From contig NZ_CP165727.1 in NCBI RefSeq assembly GCF_041200175.1, positions 6,637,501 through 6,701,500 of the forward strand: DNA of 64,000 nt, in the 5' to 3' direction. Shown here piece after piece: positions 32,279-42,290 of the stretch (position 1 is the stretch's first letter; the number at the start of each line of letters is the position of its first letter). The position numbers were made by a program, and so were the translations under genes. This DNA comes from Streptomyces sp. R33. Lineage in GTDB: Bacteria; Actinomycetota; Actinomycetes; Streptomycetales; Streptomycetaceae. Under the pieces are notes generated by a model, which saw only the letters and a list, made by a program, of their open reading frames with translations, was not told the origin of the DNA and made no database searches.

Positions 32279-35200
32279 ATGGCCTCGTTGCCGAACCCGC
32301 CCGCTGACACCCAGACCAGGGCCGATGCCCTCCGAGAGGCACTCGCGACCCGCGTGGTCGTCGCCGACGGAGCCATGGGAACGATGCTCCAGGCGCAGGA
32401 CCCCTCGATGGAGGACTTCCAGCAGCTGGAGGGCTGCAACGAGGTCCTCAACGTCACCCGCCCCGACATTGTGCGCACGGTGCACGACGCGTACTTCGCG
32501 GTGGGCGTGGACTGCGTCGAGACCAACACCTTCGGTGCGAATTTCGCGGCACTCGCCGAGTACGACATCCCCGAACGCAACTTCGAGCTGTCGGAGTCCG
32601 GCGCCCGCCTCGCCCGCGAGGTCGCCGACGAGTACACCGCGAAGAGCGGACAGCAGCGCTGGGTCCTCGGCTCCATGGGCCCCGGCACCAAGCTGCCCAC
32701 CCTCGGCCACATCGACTACGCGACGATCCGCGACGCCTACCAGGTCAACGCCGAGGGCCTGCTCTCCGGCGGGGCCGACGCCCTGCTCGTCGAGACCACC
32801 CAGGACCTCCTCCAGACCAAGTCCTCCATCATCGGCGCCCGGCGCGCGATGGAGGCGCTCGGCGTGTCCGTCCCGCTCATCTGCTCCGTCACCGTCGAGA
32901 CCACCGGCACCATGCTCCTCGGCTCCGAGATCGGCGCCGCGCTCACCGCGCTGGAGCCGCTCGGCATCGACATGATCGGCCTGAACTGCGCCACCGGCCC
33001 CGCCGAGATGAGCGAGCACCTGCGCTACCTGGCCCGCAACGCGCGCATCCCGCTCTCCTGCATGCCCAACGCCGGCCTGCCCGTCCTCGGCAAGAACGGC
33101 GCGCACTACCCGCTGTCCGCCCCTGAGCTCGCCGACGCCCAGGAGACCTTCGTCCGCGAGTACGGGCTCTCCCTCGTCGGCGGCTGCTGCGGTACGACCC
33201 CGGAGCACCTGCGCCAGGTCGTCGAGCGGGTCCGCGCCCTCGCCCCGGCCGTCCGCGAGCCCCGGCCGGAGCCCGGCGCGTCCTCGCTCTACCAGACGGT
33301 GCCGTTCCGGCAGGACACCTCGTACATGGCGATCGGCGAGCGGACGAACGCCAACGGGTCGAAGAAGTTCCGCGAGGCCATGCTCGAGGCCCGCTGGGAC
33401 GACTGCGTCGAGATGGCCCGCGACCAGATCCGCGAGGGCGCGCACATGCTCGACCTGTGCGTGGACTACGTGGGCCGCGACGGGGTCGCCGACATGAAGG
33501 AGCTCGCCGGCCGGTTCGCGACGGCCTCGACGCTGCCGATCGTCCTGGACTCCACCGAGGTTCCCGTCATCCAGGCCGGCCTGGAGAAGCTCGGCGGGCG
33601 CGCCGTCATCAACTCCGTCAACTACGAGGACGGCGACGGCCCGGAGTCGCGTTTCGCCAAGGTCACCCGCTTGGCGCAGGAGCACGGCGCCGCCCTGATC
33701 GCGCTGACCATCGACGAGGAGGGCCAGGCCCGCACCGCCGAGCACAAGGTCGCCATCGCCGAACGGCTGATCACGGACCTGACCGGCAACTGGGGCATCA
33801 ACGAGTCGGACATCCTCATCGACACCCTGACCTTCACGATCTGCACCGGTCAGGAGGAGTCCCGGGGCGACGGCATCGCCACGATCGAGGCGATCCGCGA
33901 GCTCAAGCGCCGCCACCCGGACGTCCAGACCACCCTCGGCCTGTCGAACATCTCCTTCGGCCTGAACCCGGCCGCCCGTGTGCTGCTGAACTCGGTCTTC
34001 CTCGACGAGTGCGTCAAGGCGGGCCTGGACTCGGCGATCGTCCACGCGAGCAAGATCCTGCCCATCGCCCGGTTCGACGACGAGCAGGTCGGCACCGCCC
34101 TCGACCTGATCTACGACCGGCGCGCCGAGGGCTACGACCCGCTGCAGAAGCTGATGGCCCTCTTCGAGGGCGTCAACACCAAGTCGCTGAAGGCCGGCCG
34201 TGCCGAGGAGCTCATGGCGCTCCCGCTGGACGAGCGGCTCCAGCGCCGGATCATCGACGGTGAGAAGAACGGACTGGAGGCCGACCTCGACGAGGCGCTC
34301 CAGACCCGTCCGGCCCTGGACATCGTCAACGACACCCTGTTGGAGGGCATGAAGGTCGTCGGCGAGCTGTTCGGCTCGGGCCAGATGCAGCTGCCGTTCG
34401 TCCTGCAGTCCGCCGAGGTCATGAAGACGGCGGTCGCCTACCTCGAGCCGCACATGGAGAAGACCGACGACGAGGGCAAGGGCACCATCGTCCTCGCCAC
34501 CGTCCGCGGCGACGTCCACGACATCGGCAAGAACCTCGTCGACATCATCCTCACCAACAACGGCTACAACGTCGTCAACATCGGCATCAAGCAGCCGGTC
34601 TCCGCGATCCTGGAGGCCGCACAGGAGCACAAGGCCGACGTCATCGGCATGTCCGGGCTGCTCGTGAAGTCGACCGTGATCATGAAGGAGAACCTGGAGG
34701 AGCTCAACCAGCGCAAGCTGGCGGCCGACTACCCGGTCATCCTCGGCGGCGCCGCCCTGACCCGCGCCTACGTCGAACAGGACCTCCACGAGATCTACGA
34801 GGGCGAGGTCCGCTACGCCCGCGACGCCTTCGAGGGCCTGCGCCTGATGGACGCCCTGATCGCCGTCAAGCGCGGCGTGCCGGGCGCCGCCCTGCCCGAG
34901 CTGAAGCAGCGCCGGGTGGCCAAGCGGGACACCCCTTCCACCCAGGTGGAGGAACCGGAGGAGCCGGGGGGCCGTTCCGACGTCGCGATCGACAACCCGG
35001 TCCCGACCCCGCCCTTCTGGGGCACGCGCGTGGTCAAGGGCATCCCGCTCAAGGACTACGCCTCCTGGCTGGACGAGGGCGCCCTGTTCAAGGGCCAGTG
35101 GGGCCTCAAGCAGGCCCGCGCCGGCGGGGCCACGTACGAGGAGCTCGTCGAGAGCGAGGGCCGGCCGCGGCTGCGCGGCCTCCTCGACAAGCTGCACACC

Positions 35201-35791
35201 GAGAACCTGCTCGAGGCGGCGGTGGTCTACGGCTACTTCCCCTGCGTGTCCAAGGGCGAGGACCTGATCATCCTCGACGACGACGGGAACGAGCGGACCC
35301 GCTTCACCTTCCCGCGCCAGCGCCGCGGCCGGCGCCTGTGCCTCGCCGACTTCTTCCGCCCGGAGGAGTCCGGCGAGACCGACGTCGTGGGCCTCCAGGT
35401 CGTCACCGTCGGCTCGAGGATCGGCGAGGCCACGGCCAAGCTGTTCGAGTCCGACTCCTACCGCGAGTACCTCGAGCTGCACGGCCTGTCGGTGCAGCTC
35501 GCCGAGGCCATGGCCGAGTACTGGCACGCCCGCGTCCGCGCCGAGCTCGGCTTCGGCGGCGAGGACCCGGCGGCCGTGGAGGACATGTTCGACCTGAAGT
35601 ACCGCGGCGCCCGCTTCTCGCTGGGCTACGGGGCCTGCCCCGACCTGGAGGACCGCGCCAAGATCGCCGACCTCCTCCAGCCGGAGCGGATCGGGGTCCA
35701 CCTCTCCGAGGAGTTCCAGCTCCACCCGGAGCAGTCCACCGACGCGATCGTCATCCACCACCCCGAAGCGAAGTATTTCAACGCACGCTGA
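32279..35791 (+). CDS. metH: Cobalamin-dependent methionine synthase
   Basis: A 1170-residue four-module enzyme moving a methyl group from methyl-THF through cobalamin to homocysteine. Homocysteine module (1-330): zinc ligands Cys near 236 (LNCATGPAEM) and a CC pair near 301 (GGCCGTTPEH). Pterin module (about 345-620): MAIGERTNANGSKKF and later LDLCVDYVGRDG. Cobalamin module: the cap around 660-735, then GDVHDIGKNLVDIIL at about 742-756 with the His that ligates cobalt. The activation (SAM) domain runs from about 900 with YFPCVSKGEDLIILDDDG and FSLGYGACPDL. I take the ATG at 32279, which has AGGGAG 8 bases upstream; the upstream in-frame start at 32225 adds no domain. Confidence 0.97.
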   Translation: MASLPNPPADTQTRADALREALATRVVVADGAMGTMLQAQDPSMEDFQQLEGCNEVLNVTRPDIVRTVHDAYFAVGVDCVETNTFGANFAALAEYDIPERNFELSESGARLAREVADEYTAKSGQQRWVLGSMGPGTKLPTLGHIDYATIRDAYQVNAEGLLSGGADALLVETTQDLLQTKSSIIGARRAMEALGVSVPLICSVTVETTGTMLLGSEIGAALTALEPLGIDMIGLNCATGPAEMSEHLRYLARNARIPLSCMPNAGLPVLGKNGAHYPLSAPELADAQETFVREYGLSLVGGCCGTTPEHLRQVVERVRALAPAVREPRPEPGASSLYQTVPFRQDTSYMAIGERTNANGSKKFREAMLEARWDDCVEMARDQIREGAHMLDLCVDYVGRDGVADMKELAGRFATASTLPIVLDSTEVPVIQAGLEKLGGRAVINSVNYEDGDGPESRFAKVTRLAQEHGAALIALTIDEEGQARTAEHKVAIAERLITDLTGNWGINESDILIDTLTFTICTGQEESRGDGIATIEAIRELKRRHPDVQTTLGLSNISFGLNPAARVLLNSVFLDECVKAGLDSAIVHASKILPIARFDDEQVGTALDLIYDRRAEGYDPLQKLMALFEGVNTKSLKAGRAEELMALPLDERLQRRIIDGEKNGLEADLDEALQTRPALDIVNDTLLEGMKVVGELFGSGQMQLPFVLQSAEVMKTAVAYLEPHMEKTDDEGKGTIVLATVRGDVHDIGKNLVDIILTNNGYNVVNIGIKQPVSAILEAAQEHKADVIGMSGLLVKSTVIMKENLEELNQRKLAADYPVILGGAALTRAYVEQDLHEIYEGEVRYARDAFEGLRLMDALIAVKRGVPGAALPELKQRRVAKRDTPSTQVEEPEEPGGRSDVAIDNPVPTPPFWGTRVVKGIPLKDYASWLDEGALFKGQWGLKQARAGGATYEELVESEGRPRLRGLLDKLHTENLLEAAVVYGYFPCVSKGEDLIILDDDGNERTRFTFPRQRRGRRLCLADFFRPEESGETDVVGLQVVTVGSRIGEATAKLFESDSYREYLELHGLSVQLAEAMAEYWHARVRAELGFGGEDPAAVEDMFDLKYRGARFSLGYGACPDLEDRAKIADLLQPERIGVHLSEEFQLHPEQSTDAIVIHHPEAKYFNAR

Positions 35792-35905
35792 CGCGGACCG
35801 ACGTACACTTGTCGGTCCCATACAGGCCGGTCGCCTGTTCCCCCGGGGGATGCCCCATGGGGAAGAGGCGGCCGGCCTTCTCGTCCCCCGAGAGAGGTGT
35901 GCCGG

Positions 35906-36607
35906 ATGACCAGCACCGTTCCCGCCCCCGTCGCCCGCACGGCCGACGGGCATGCCCTGCAGGCGGTGCTGCTCGACATGGACGGCACCCTCGTCGACAC
36001 CGAGGGCTTCTGGTGGGAGATCGAGGTCGACGTCTTCGGCGAGCTCGGCCACCGGCTCGACGACGCCTGGCGCGACATCGTCGTCGGCGGGCCCATGACC
36101 CGCAGCGCCGCCTTCCTCATCGAGTCCACCGGCGCCGCCGTCACCCTTTCGGAGCTGAGCGTCCTGCTCAACGAGCGCTTCGAGGCGCGGATCGCCGACC
36201 AGGTGCCGCTCATGCCGGGCGCCGAGCGGCTGCTGGCCGAGCTGGCCCGGCACAACGTGCCCACCGCCCTCGTCTCCGCCTCGCACCGCCGCGTCATCGA
36301 CCGGGTGCTGCGCTCACTGGGCCCCGAGCGGTTCGCGCTGAGCGTGGCCGGCGACGAGGTGGCCCGGACCAAGCCGCACCCGGACCCGTACCTGCTGGCC
36401 GCCCGCACCCTCGGCGCGCACCCCTCGCGCTGCGCGGTCATCGAGGACACCGCGACCGGAGTCGCCTCCGCCGAGGCCGCAGGCTGCCGGGTCGTGGCCG
36501 TCCCCTCGGTCGGCGTCATCGCACCCGCCCCGGGCCGCACCGTCGTCCGCTCGCTGGAGGACGTCGACCTTCCGTTCCTGCGCTCCCTCATCACTCCGAT
36601 GAACTGA
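35906..36607 (+). CDS. HAD-family phosphatase
   Basis: A 233-residue haloacid dehalogenase superfamily hydrolase. Motif I LLDMDGTLVDTEG (nucleophile and acid Asp), motif II PTALVSAS, motif III Lys in ARTKPHPDPYL and motif IV VIEDTATGVASAEAAG are all present, with the alpha-helical cap between I and II. It resembles beta-phosphoglucomutase-like small-molecule phosphatases; substrate unknown. GAGAGG lies 8 bases before the ATG at 35906. It follows metH by 114 bases and could be cotranscribed, though that gap holds a GC-rich hairpin-prone stretch. Confidence 0.9.
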   Translation: MTSTVPAPVARTADGHALQAVLLDMDGTLVDTEGFWWEIEVDVFGELGHRLDDAWRDIVVGGPMTRSAAFLIESTGAAVTLSELSVLLNERFEARIADQVPLMPGAERLLAELARHNVPTALVSASHRRVIDRVLRSLGPERFALSVAGDEVARTKPHPDPYLLAARTLGAHPSRCAVIEDTATGVASAEAAGCRVVAVPSVGVIAPAPGRTVVRSLEDVDLPFLRSLITPMN

Positions 36608-37088
36608 CCGCACACGCTCAGTGCCGAACAGAACGGCCGCCGGATCGAGGTCCCGCGGAAGGATCTTCCGTTCCATGGCCCGGAGGCTGAAATTCCATCC
36701 TTTCCTCTGGTGGTTGTGGCGGGTGACCTTTGTCACGTGCCAAGGCCCCTACGGACCTGTCTCAGGGCCCGGAAACCTTCCCTTGTGTCCGGATTGATCA
36801 GCTCCTGACCGAATCTGCGGTGACTCCCACATAGACAGGCAGTCCGCACCCATCACCGTGCGATTACGCCCCAAGTCCTGCCAGTTCAAGCCATCCCGTC
36901 CCAGGCCACTAATGTCGACGCGGGCACTACGCCGCACCTCTGCTGACCCGGTCGCACACCCATGTGCCGGGACCGCGTGGACCGATCGTCACAACACCGG
37001 CCCGATCGTTCCGCCCTGAACGGGCGACCGCCGCGAAGTGCCCTTTACGCCGCTTTGAGCAAGTGCCGGTCAAGGGAGTACTTCCAGC
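36608..37088 (+). other. 481-base region without a convincing gene, upstream of the first substrate-binding lipoprotein
   Basis: No good coding potential on either strand; a minus-strand reading at 36749-36937 has no ribosome site and no protein-like character. The segment is somewhat AT-richer than the flanking genes and carries the promoter for the lipoprotein gene at 37089. AAGGGAG lies 10 bases before that start. Confidence 0.6.
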
Positions 37089-38693
37089 ATGAACCGCAAG
37101 ACCCTGGTGCTGACGGCTGCGGCCGGACTGCTCACCCCCGCGCTCGCCGCATGCGGCAGCACCAGCGGAGGCGGAGCAGGATCCGGAGCGATCGTCGTCG
37201 GCACCACCGACCGGTTCGAGGCGGCCGACTACGCTCCCGCACCGTTCGACCCGGCCTACGCCTACGACGCCGGCGCCTGGAACGTCCTGCGGCAGACCGT
37301 CCAGACGCTGATGCACACCCCCCGCGGCGGCGGCCAGCCCGTCCCCGAAGCAGCCTCCGACTGCCGCTTCACCGACACCGGCAACGAGAGCTACCGCTGC
37401 ACCCTGCGGCCCGACCTCAAGTTCGCGAACGGCGAGCCGCTCACCGCGAAGGACGTCAAGTTCTCCATCGAGCGCGTCCTCGCCATCAAGGACGAGAACG
37501 GCCCCTCCTCGCTGCTCTCCACCGTCGACACCGTCGAGGTGAAGGCCGCCGACACCGTCGTCTTCCACCTGAAGACCCCCGACGCGACCTTCCCGCAAAA
37601 GCTCTCCACCCCCGCCGCGGGCATCGTGAGCGAGAAGAACTACGACGCCAAGAAGCTCCGCGAGGGCTTCTCCGTCGACGGCTCCGGCCCGTACACGATG
37701 AAGGCCGAGGTCAAGGACAACCACCTCGTCCGCGCCGTCTTCAGCAAGAACCCGCACTACAAGGGCGACCTCAAGCTGCAGAACGACAAGGTCGAACTGC
37801 GCACCTTCAACGACTCCGCGGCCATGGGCAAGGCACTCACCGGCGGGTCCATCCACATGGTCTCCCGCACCCTCTCGCCCGCCCAGATCACCGAGTTCGC
37901 CGCCAAGCCGCCCAAGGGCGTCAAGCTGGTCCCGATGCCCGGCCTGGAGATCCGCTACATCGGCTTCAACACCGAGGCGCCGGCCGTCAAGGACAAGGCC
38001 GTGCGCCAGGCCCTCGCCGCCGCCGTCGACCGCAACGCGATCATCGACAAGGTGTACGGCAAGTCGGCGCAGCCCCTGTACTCGCTGGTCCCCACCACCC
38101 TGACGGGCCACGTCAACTCCTTCTTCAACAAGTACGGCGAGGCCAACACCCCGAAGGCGGCCGACCTGCTGAAGAACGCCGGGATCAAGACCCCGGTCAA
38201 GCTGACGCTGAACTACACCAAGGACCACTACGGCGACGGCACGGCCACCGAGTTCGAGACCCTCAAGAACCAGCTGAACTCCACCCAGCTGTTCGACGTC
38301 ACCGTCCAGGGCTCCGACTGGTCCGACTTCCGCCCCGCGCAGAAGAAGGGCGACTACGCCGCCTACGGGCTCGGCTGGTTCCCCGACTACCCCGACGCCG
38401 ACAACTTCCTCGCTCCCTTCCTGGAGCAGGACAACTTCCTGGGCACGCCGTACGCCAACGCCGCGGTGCGCACCAAGCTCATCCCCGAATCCCGGCGCGC
38501 CGTCGACCGCGACGTCGCCGTCCCCGCGATCACGGAGATGCAGGACATCGTCGCCGAGGACGTGCCCGTCCTGCCGCTGTGGCAGGGCAAGCAGTACGTC
38601 GCCGCACGCGACGGGATCACCGGAGTGGAGTGGTCGGTCAACGCCATCTCCGACCTCCAGCTGTGGGAACTCGGCCGCGGTGTCAGCGGCTGA
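37089..38693 (+). CDS. ABC transporter substrate-binding lipoprotein, family 5 (peptide/nickel type), copy 1
   Basis: A 534-residue precursor with a lipoprotein signal, TPALAACGST (lipid-modified Cys22), then an extracellular SBP_bac_5 domain. The family signature is seen in CTLRPDLKFANGEPLTAKDVKF (residues about 103-125) and ALAAAVDRNAIIDKVYG and YGLGWFPDYPDADNFLAPF later. Such proteins capture peptides or other solutes and present them to a membrane ABC importer. No permease or ATPase gene is adjacent, so it must use transporter parts encoded elsewhere or act as a sensor. It is strongly similar in layout and wording to the next gene, a tandem duplicate. Confidence 0.88.
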   Translation: MNRKTLVLTAAAGLLTPALAACGSTSGGGAGSGAIVVGTTDRFEAADYAPAPFDPAYAYDAGAWNVLRQTVQTLMHTPRGGGQPVPEAASDCRFTDTGNESYRCTLRPDLKFANGEPLTAKDVKFSIERVLAIKDENGPSSLLSTVDTVEVKAADTVVFHLKTPDATFPQKLSTPAAGIVSEKNYDAKKLREGFSVDGSGPYTMKAEVKDNHLVRAVFSKNPHYKGDLKLQNDKVELRTFNDSAAMGKALTGGSIHMVSRTLSPAQITEFAAKPPKGVKLVPMPGLEIRYIGFNTEAPAVKDKAVRQALAAAVDRNAIIDKVYGKSAQPLYSLVPTTLTGHVNSFFNKYGEANTPKAADLLKNAGIKTPVKLTLNYTKDHYGDGTATEFETLKNQLNSTQLFDVTVQGSDWSDFRPAQKKGDYAAYGLGWFPDYPDADNFLAPFLEQDNFLGTPYANAAVRTKLIPESRRAVDRDVAVPAITEMQDIVAEDVPVLPLWQGKQYVAARDGITGVEWSVNAISDLQLWELGRGVSG

Positions 38694-38694
38694 G

Positions 38695-38724
38695 ACCGGC
38701 AGTAACCGGCAGCAACCGGCGGCG
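38695..38724 (+). repeat. Three direct 10-base repeats between the two lipoprotein genes
   Basis: ACCGGCAGTA, ACCGGCAGCA and ACCGGCGGCG follow each other without gaps just after the first stop. No role is apparent. Confidence 0.6.
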
Positions 38725-38774
38725 GGTGTCGCAGGCCGGCGCAACGAAACAGTGAGACTGTGAAGGACGTTCGC

Positions 38775-40358
38775 GTGAATCGACGTAACCAGTGGTTGGC
38801 GGCCCCGCTCGGCGCAGCCACCGCCGCCGCGCTGCTCAGCGGTTGCGGTTCGACCGACAGCCCCACCGCCGGCGGCGGCAAGGGCGTGGTCATGGGGATA
38901 TCCGACAAGGTGAAATCCACCGACCCCGCATCCGGTTACGACCCGGGGTCCTGGCTGCTCTTCAACAACGTCTTCCAGTCCCTGCTGAGCTTCCCCAAGG
39001 GCGGCACCACCCCCGAGCCCGACGCCGCCCAGGCCTGCAACTTCGAGGGCGGCGACAGCAAGCTCTACAAGTGCACCCTGCGCACCGGCCTCAAGTTCAG
39101 CAACGGCCACGCCCTCACCTCGAAGGACGTCAAGTACTCCTTCGAGCGCACGCTGAAGATCAACGACGCCAACGGCCCCTCCGTGATGCTGTCGTCGATC
39201 GCCGGCATCGACACCCCCGACGACAAGACCGTCGTCTTCCGCCTCAAGACGTCCGACGCGACCTTCCCCAGCAAGATCGCATCGGGCGCGGGCTCCATCG
39301 TCGACCACAGCGAGTACCCGGCCGACAAGCTCCGCACCGACGGCAAGGCCATCGGCTCCGGCGTCTACAAGCTGGACTCGATGAACGAGAAGAGCGCCAG
39401 CTTCTCCGTCAACGACTCCTACAGCGGCAAGGCCAAGGCCAAGAACACCGGCGTCACCCTCAAGTTCTTCAACGAGGACCAGGCCGCACTCAAGCGGGTC
39501 CTGGAAAGCGGCGAGGTCGACTTCGCCTTCCGCGGCCTCGCCGCCAAGGACATCGCCAGCCTGTCCTCCACGAAGACCGGGGACCACAAGGTCGAGGTCG
39601 TCCAGGGCACCGGCGCCGAAGTCGAGCACCTCGTCTTCAACATGAACGACCCGGTCGCCGGAAAGCTCCCCATCCGCAAGGCCATCGCCTACCTCGTCGA
39701 CCGCGAAGCGCTCGTCAAGGACGTCTACGACGGCACCGCGACCTCGCTCTACTCGATCGTCCCGGCCGGCATCGGCTCTCACAACACCGCCTTCTTCGAC
39801 CGCTACGGCGGCAGCCCGCAGCCCAAGAAGGCCGAAGCCGTCCTGCGCGCCGCCGGCATCAAGGACAAGGTGAAGATCACCCTGTACTCGACGCCCACCC
39901 GCTACGGCCCGTCCACGGACCAGGAATTCCAGCTCATCGCCAAGCAGCTCAACGACAGCGGACTCTTCGAGGCCGACGTCAAGTCCGTCGAGTTCGGGCA
40001 GTACGAGAAGGACATCCAGGACGGCAAGTACGGCGTGTACGTCAAGGGCTGGGTCCCCGACTACCCGGACGCCGACAACTTCACGCAGCCGTTCTTCGGT
40101 CCGGACAACGTCCTGCACAACAACTACGACAACAAGGAGATCACCGGGACCATCATCCCGTCGACCTCCACGAAGTCCGACCGCACCGCGGCCACCGTCG
40201 ACTACAACCGCCTCCAGGACATCGTCGCCGACGAGATCCCGATCCTCCCGCTCTGGCAGGGCAAGCAGTACGCCGTCACCCGCCAGAACGTGACGGGCCT
40301 TCAGTGGTCGCTCGACGCCTCCACCGTCTTCCGCTTCTGGGAGATCAGCAAGGGCTGA
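38775..40358 (+). CDS. ABC transporter substrate-binding lipoprotein, family 5, copy 2
   Basis: About 527 residues with lipobox LLSGCG (Cys24) and the same domain architecture as its neighbour: CTLRTGLKFSNGHALTSKDVKY, AIAYLVDREALVKDVYDG and YVKGWVPDYPDADNFTQPF. The two share nearly identical C-terminal blocks (EIPILPLWQGKQYAVTRQN here; the first gene has VPVLPLWQGKQYVAARDG). The GTG at 38775 is chosen because AAGGA lies 7-8 bases upstream; 38760 is in frame too. The ligand is unknown; two paralogues side by side suggest related but different ligands for one transporter, or a paired role in uptake and signalling. Confidence 0.88.
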   Translation: MNRRNQWLAAPLGAATAAALLSGCGSTDSPTAGGGKGVVMGISDKVKSTDPASGYDPGSWLLFNNVFQSLLSFPKGGTTPEPDAAQACNFEGGDSKLYKCTLRTGLKFSNGHALTSKDVKYSFERTLKINDANGPSVMLSSIAGIDTPDDKTVVFRLKTSDATFPSKIASGAGSIVDHSEYPADKLRTDGKAIGSGVYKLDSMNEKSASFSVNDSYSGKAKAKNTGVTLKFFNEDQAALKRVLESGEVDFAFRGLAAKDIASLSSTKTGDHKVEVVQGTGAEVEHLVFNMNDPVAGKLPIRKAIAYLVDREALVKDVYDGTATSLYSIVPAGIGSHNTAFFDRYGGSPQPKKAEAVLRAAGIKDKVKITLYSTPTRYGPSTDQEFQLIAKQLNDSGLFEADVKSVEFGQYEKDIQDGKYGVYVKGWVPDYPDADNFTQPFFGPDNVLHNNYDNKEITGTIIPSTSTKSDRTAATVDYNRLQDIVADEIPILPLWQGKQYAVTRQNVTGLQWSLDASTVFRFWEISKG

Positions 40359-40379
40359 CCCGTAACCCGGTACGGCGAA

Positions 40380-40414
40380 GGGGCCGGCAGCCGCACGATG
40401 CGGCTGTCGGCCCC
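40380..40414 (+). terminator. Hairpin after the second substrate-binding lipoprotein gene
   Basis: A 16-base stem with one G-T pair, GGGGCCGGCAGCCGCA with TGCGGCTGTCGGCCCC, around a 3-base loop, 22 bases after the stop. Confidence 0.8.
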
Positions 40415-40454
40415 TCCGGCTGCTCCGGGCAGGCTCCGGCCCGCGCCCGGCGCG

Positions 40455-41129
40455 CTACTGTCCGGCGCCGGGGCGCACCAGACCGCTCTCGTACGCGTAC
40501 ACCGCCGCCTGGACCCGGTCGCGCAGGCCCAGCTTCGTCAGCACGTGCCCCACATGCGTCTTCACCGTCGTCTCGCTCACGAACAGATCCGCCGCGATCT
40601 CCGCGTTCGACAGGCCCCGCGCCACCAGCTTCAGCACCTCGACCTCCCGCTCGGTCAGCGTCCCCAAGGTGTCCGGCACGCTGTCCTCGCCAGACGGCAG
40701 GTGGCCCGCGTACTTGTCCAGCAGGCGCCGCGTGATGCTCGGCGCCAGCATCGCCTCGCCGCCCGCCACCACCCGGATCGCCTGCACCAGCTCATTGGCC
40801 GGCGCATCCTTCAGCAGGAACCCGCTCGCCCCCGCCCGCAGCGCCTCCACCACGTACTCGTCCAGATCGAACGTGGTCAGCACGAGCACCTTCGCCGGAC
40901 CGTCCCGGCCCGGACCGGTGATCTGCCGCGTCGCCTCCACCCCGTCCATCCGGGGCATCCGGATGTCCATCAGCACCACATCGGGCTGCAGCGCCCGTAC
41001 CTGGTCCAGCGCCTGCAGACCGTCCCCGGCCTCCCCGACGACCGCCAGGTCCTGTTCGGCCTCCAGGATCATCCGGAAGCCGGTGCGCAGCAGCGGCTGG
41101 TCGTCGACCAGTAGGACGCGGATCGCCAC
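40455..41129 (-). CDS. NarL/LuxR-type response regulator without an adjacent kinase
   Basis: About 224 residues. The receiver domain holds the acidic pocket VLLVDDQPLL (D9/D10), phospho-acceptor D55 in LMDIRMPR, and KVLVLTTFDLDEYV and SGFLLKDAP further on. The C-terminal LuxR-type helix-turn-helix reads LTEREVEVLKLVARGLSNAEIAADLFVSE. The GTG at 41129 is chosen because GAGGT precedes it by 7 bases and VAIRVLLVDD is the usual start. No sensor kinase gene lies next to it, so its partner is elsewhere. Targets are unknown. Confidence 0.9.
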   Translation of the reverse strand: MAIRVLLVDDQPLLRTGFRMILEAEQDLAVVGEAGDGLQALDQVRALQPDVVLMDIRMPRMDGVEATRQITGPGRDGPAKVLVLTTFDLDEYVVEALRAGASGFLLKDAPANELVQAIRVVAGGEAMLAPSITRRLLDKYAGHLPSGEDSVPDTLGTLTEREVEVLKLVARGLSNAEIAADLFVSETTVKTHVGHVLTKLGLRDRVQAAVYAYESGLVRPGAGQ

Positions 41130-41194
41130 AGGGTGTACCTCGTATTCGTACGGCGGCAACGACGGACGCCGCCCATTCTGCCCTGATCGGCCCG

Positions 41195-42103
<909 letters not shown>

Positions 42104-42290
42104 GGACAAAACCCTACGACCCGCCACCGACAGCGCGCGCATACCATCGACGCCGAGCCCCCTCGCACTGCATGATCGGAGCATCACACCGCGCCACCAC
42201 GCACCCCGCCCCGCACCGACCGTGCACCTGAACCACACTGAAAGCACCGCCGGCCGCAACCCGCCGGACAGCACCGAACGAAGGACACCC

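Noticed and set aside
32273..36286. Very long minus-strand open reading frame (over 1300 codons) opposite metH
   Set aside because: It is antisense to the well-supported metH gene, has low-complexity Gly/Val/Leu/Arg composition typical of GC-rich shadows and no recognisable domain.
36749..36937. Possible small minus-strand gene in the region before the first lipoprotein gene
   Set aside because: No ribosome binding site, no recognised motif and not protein-like in composition; the stretch fits a promoter region better.
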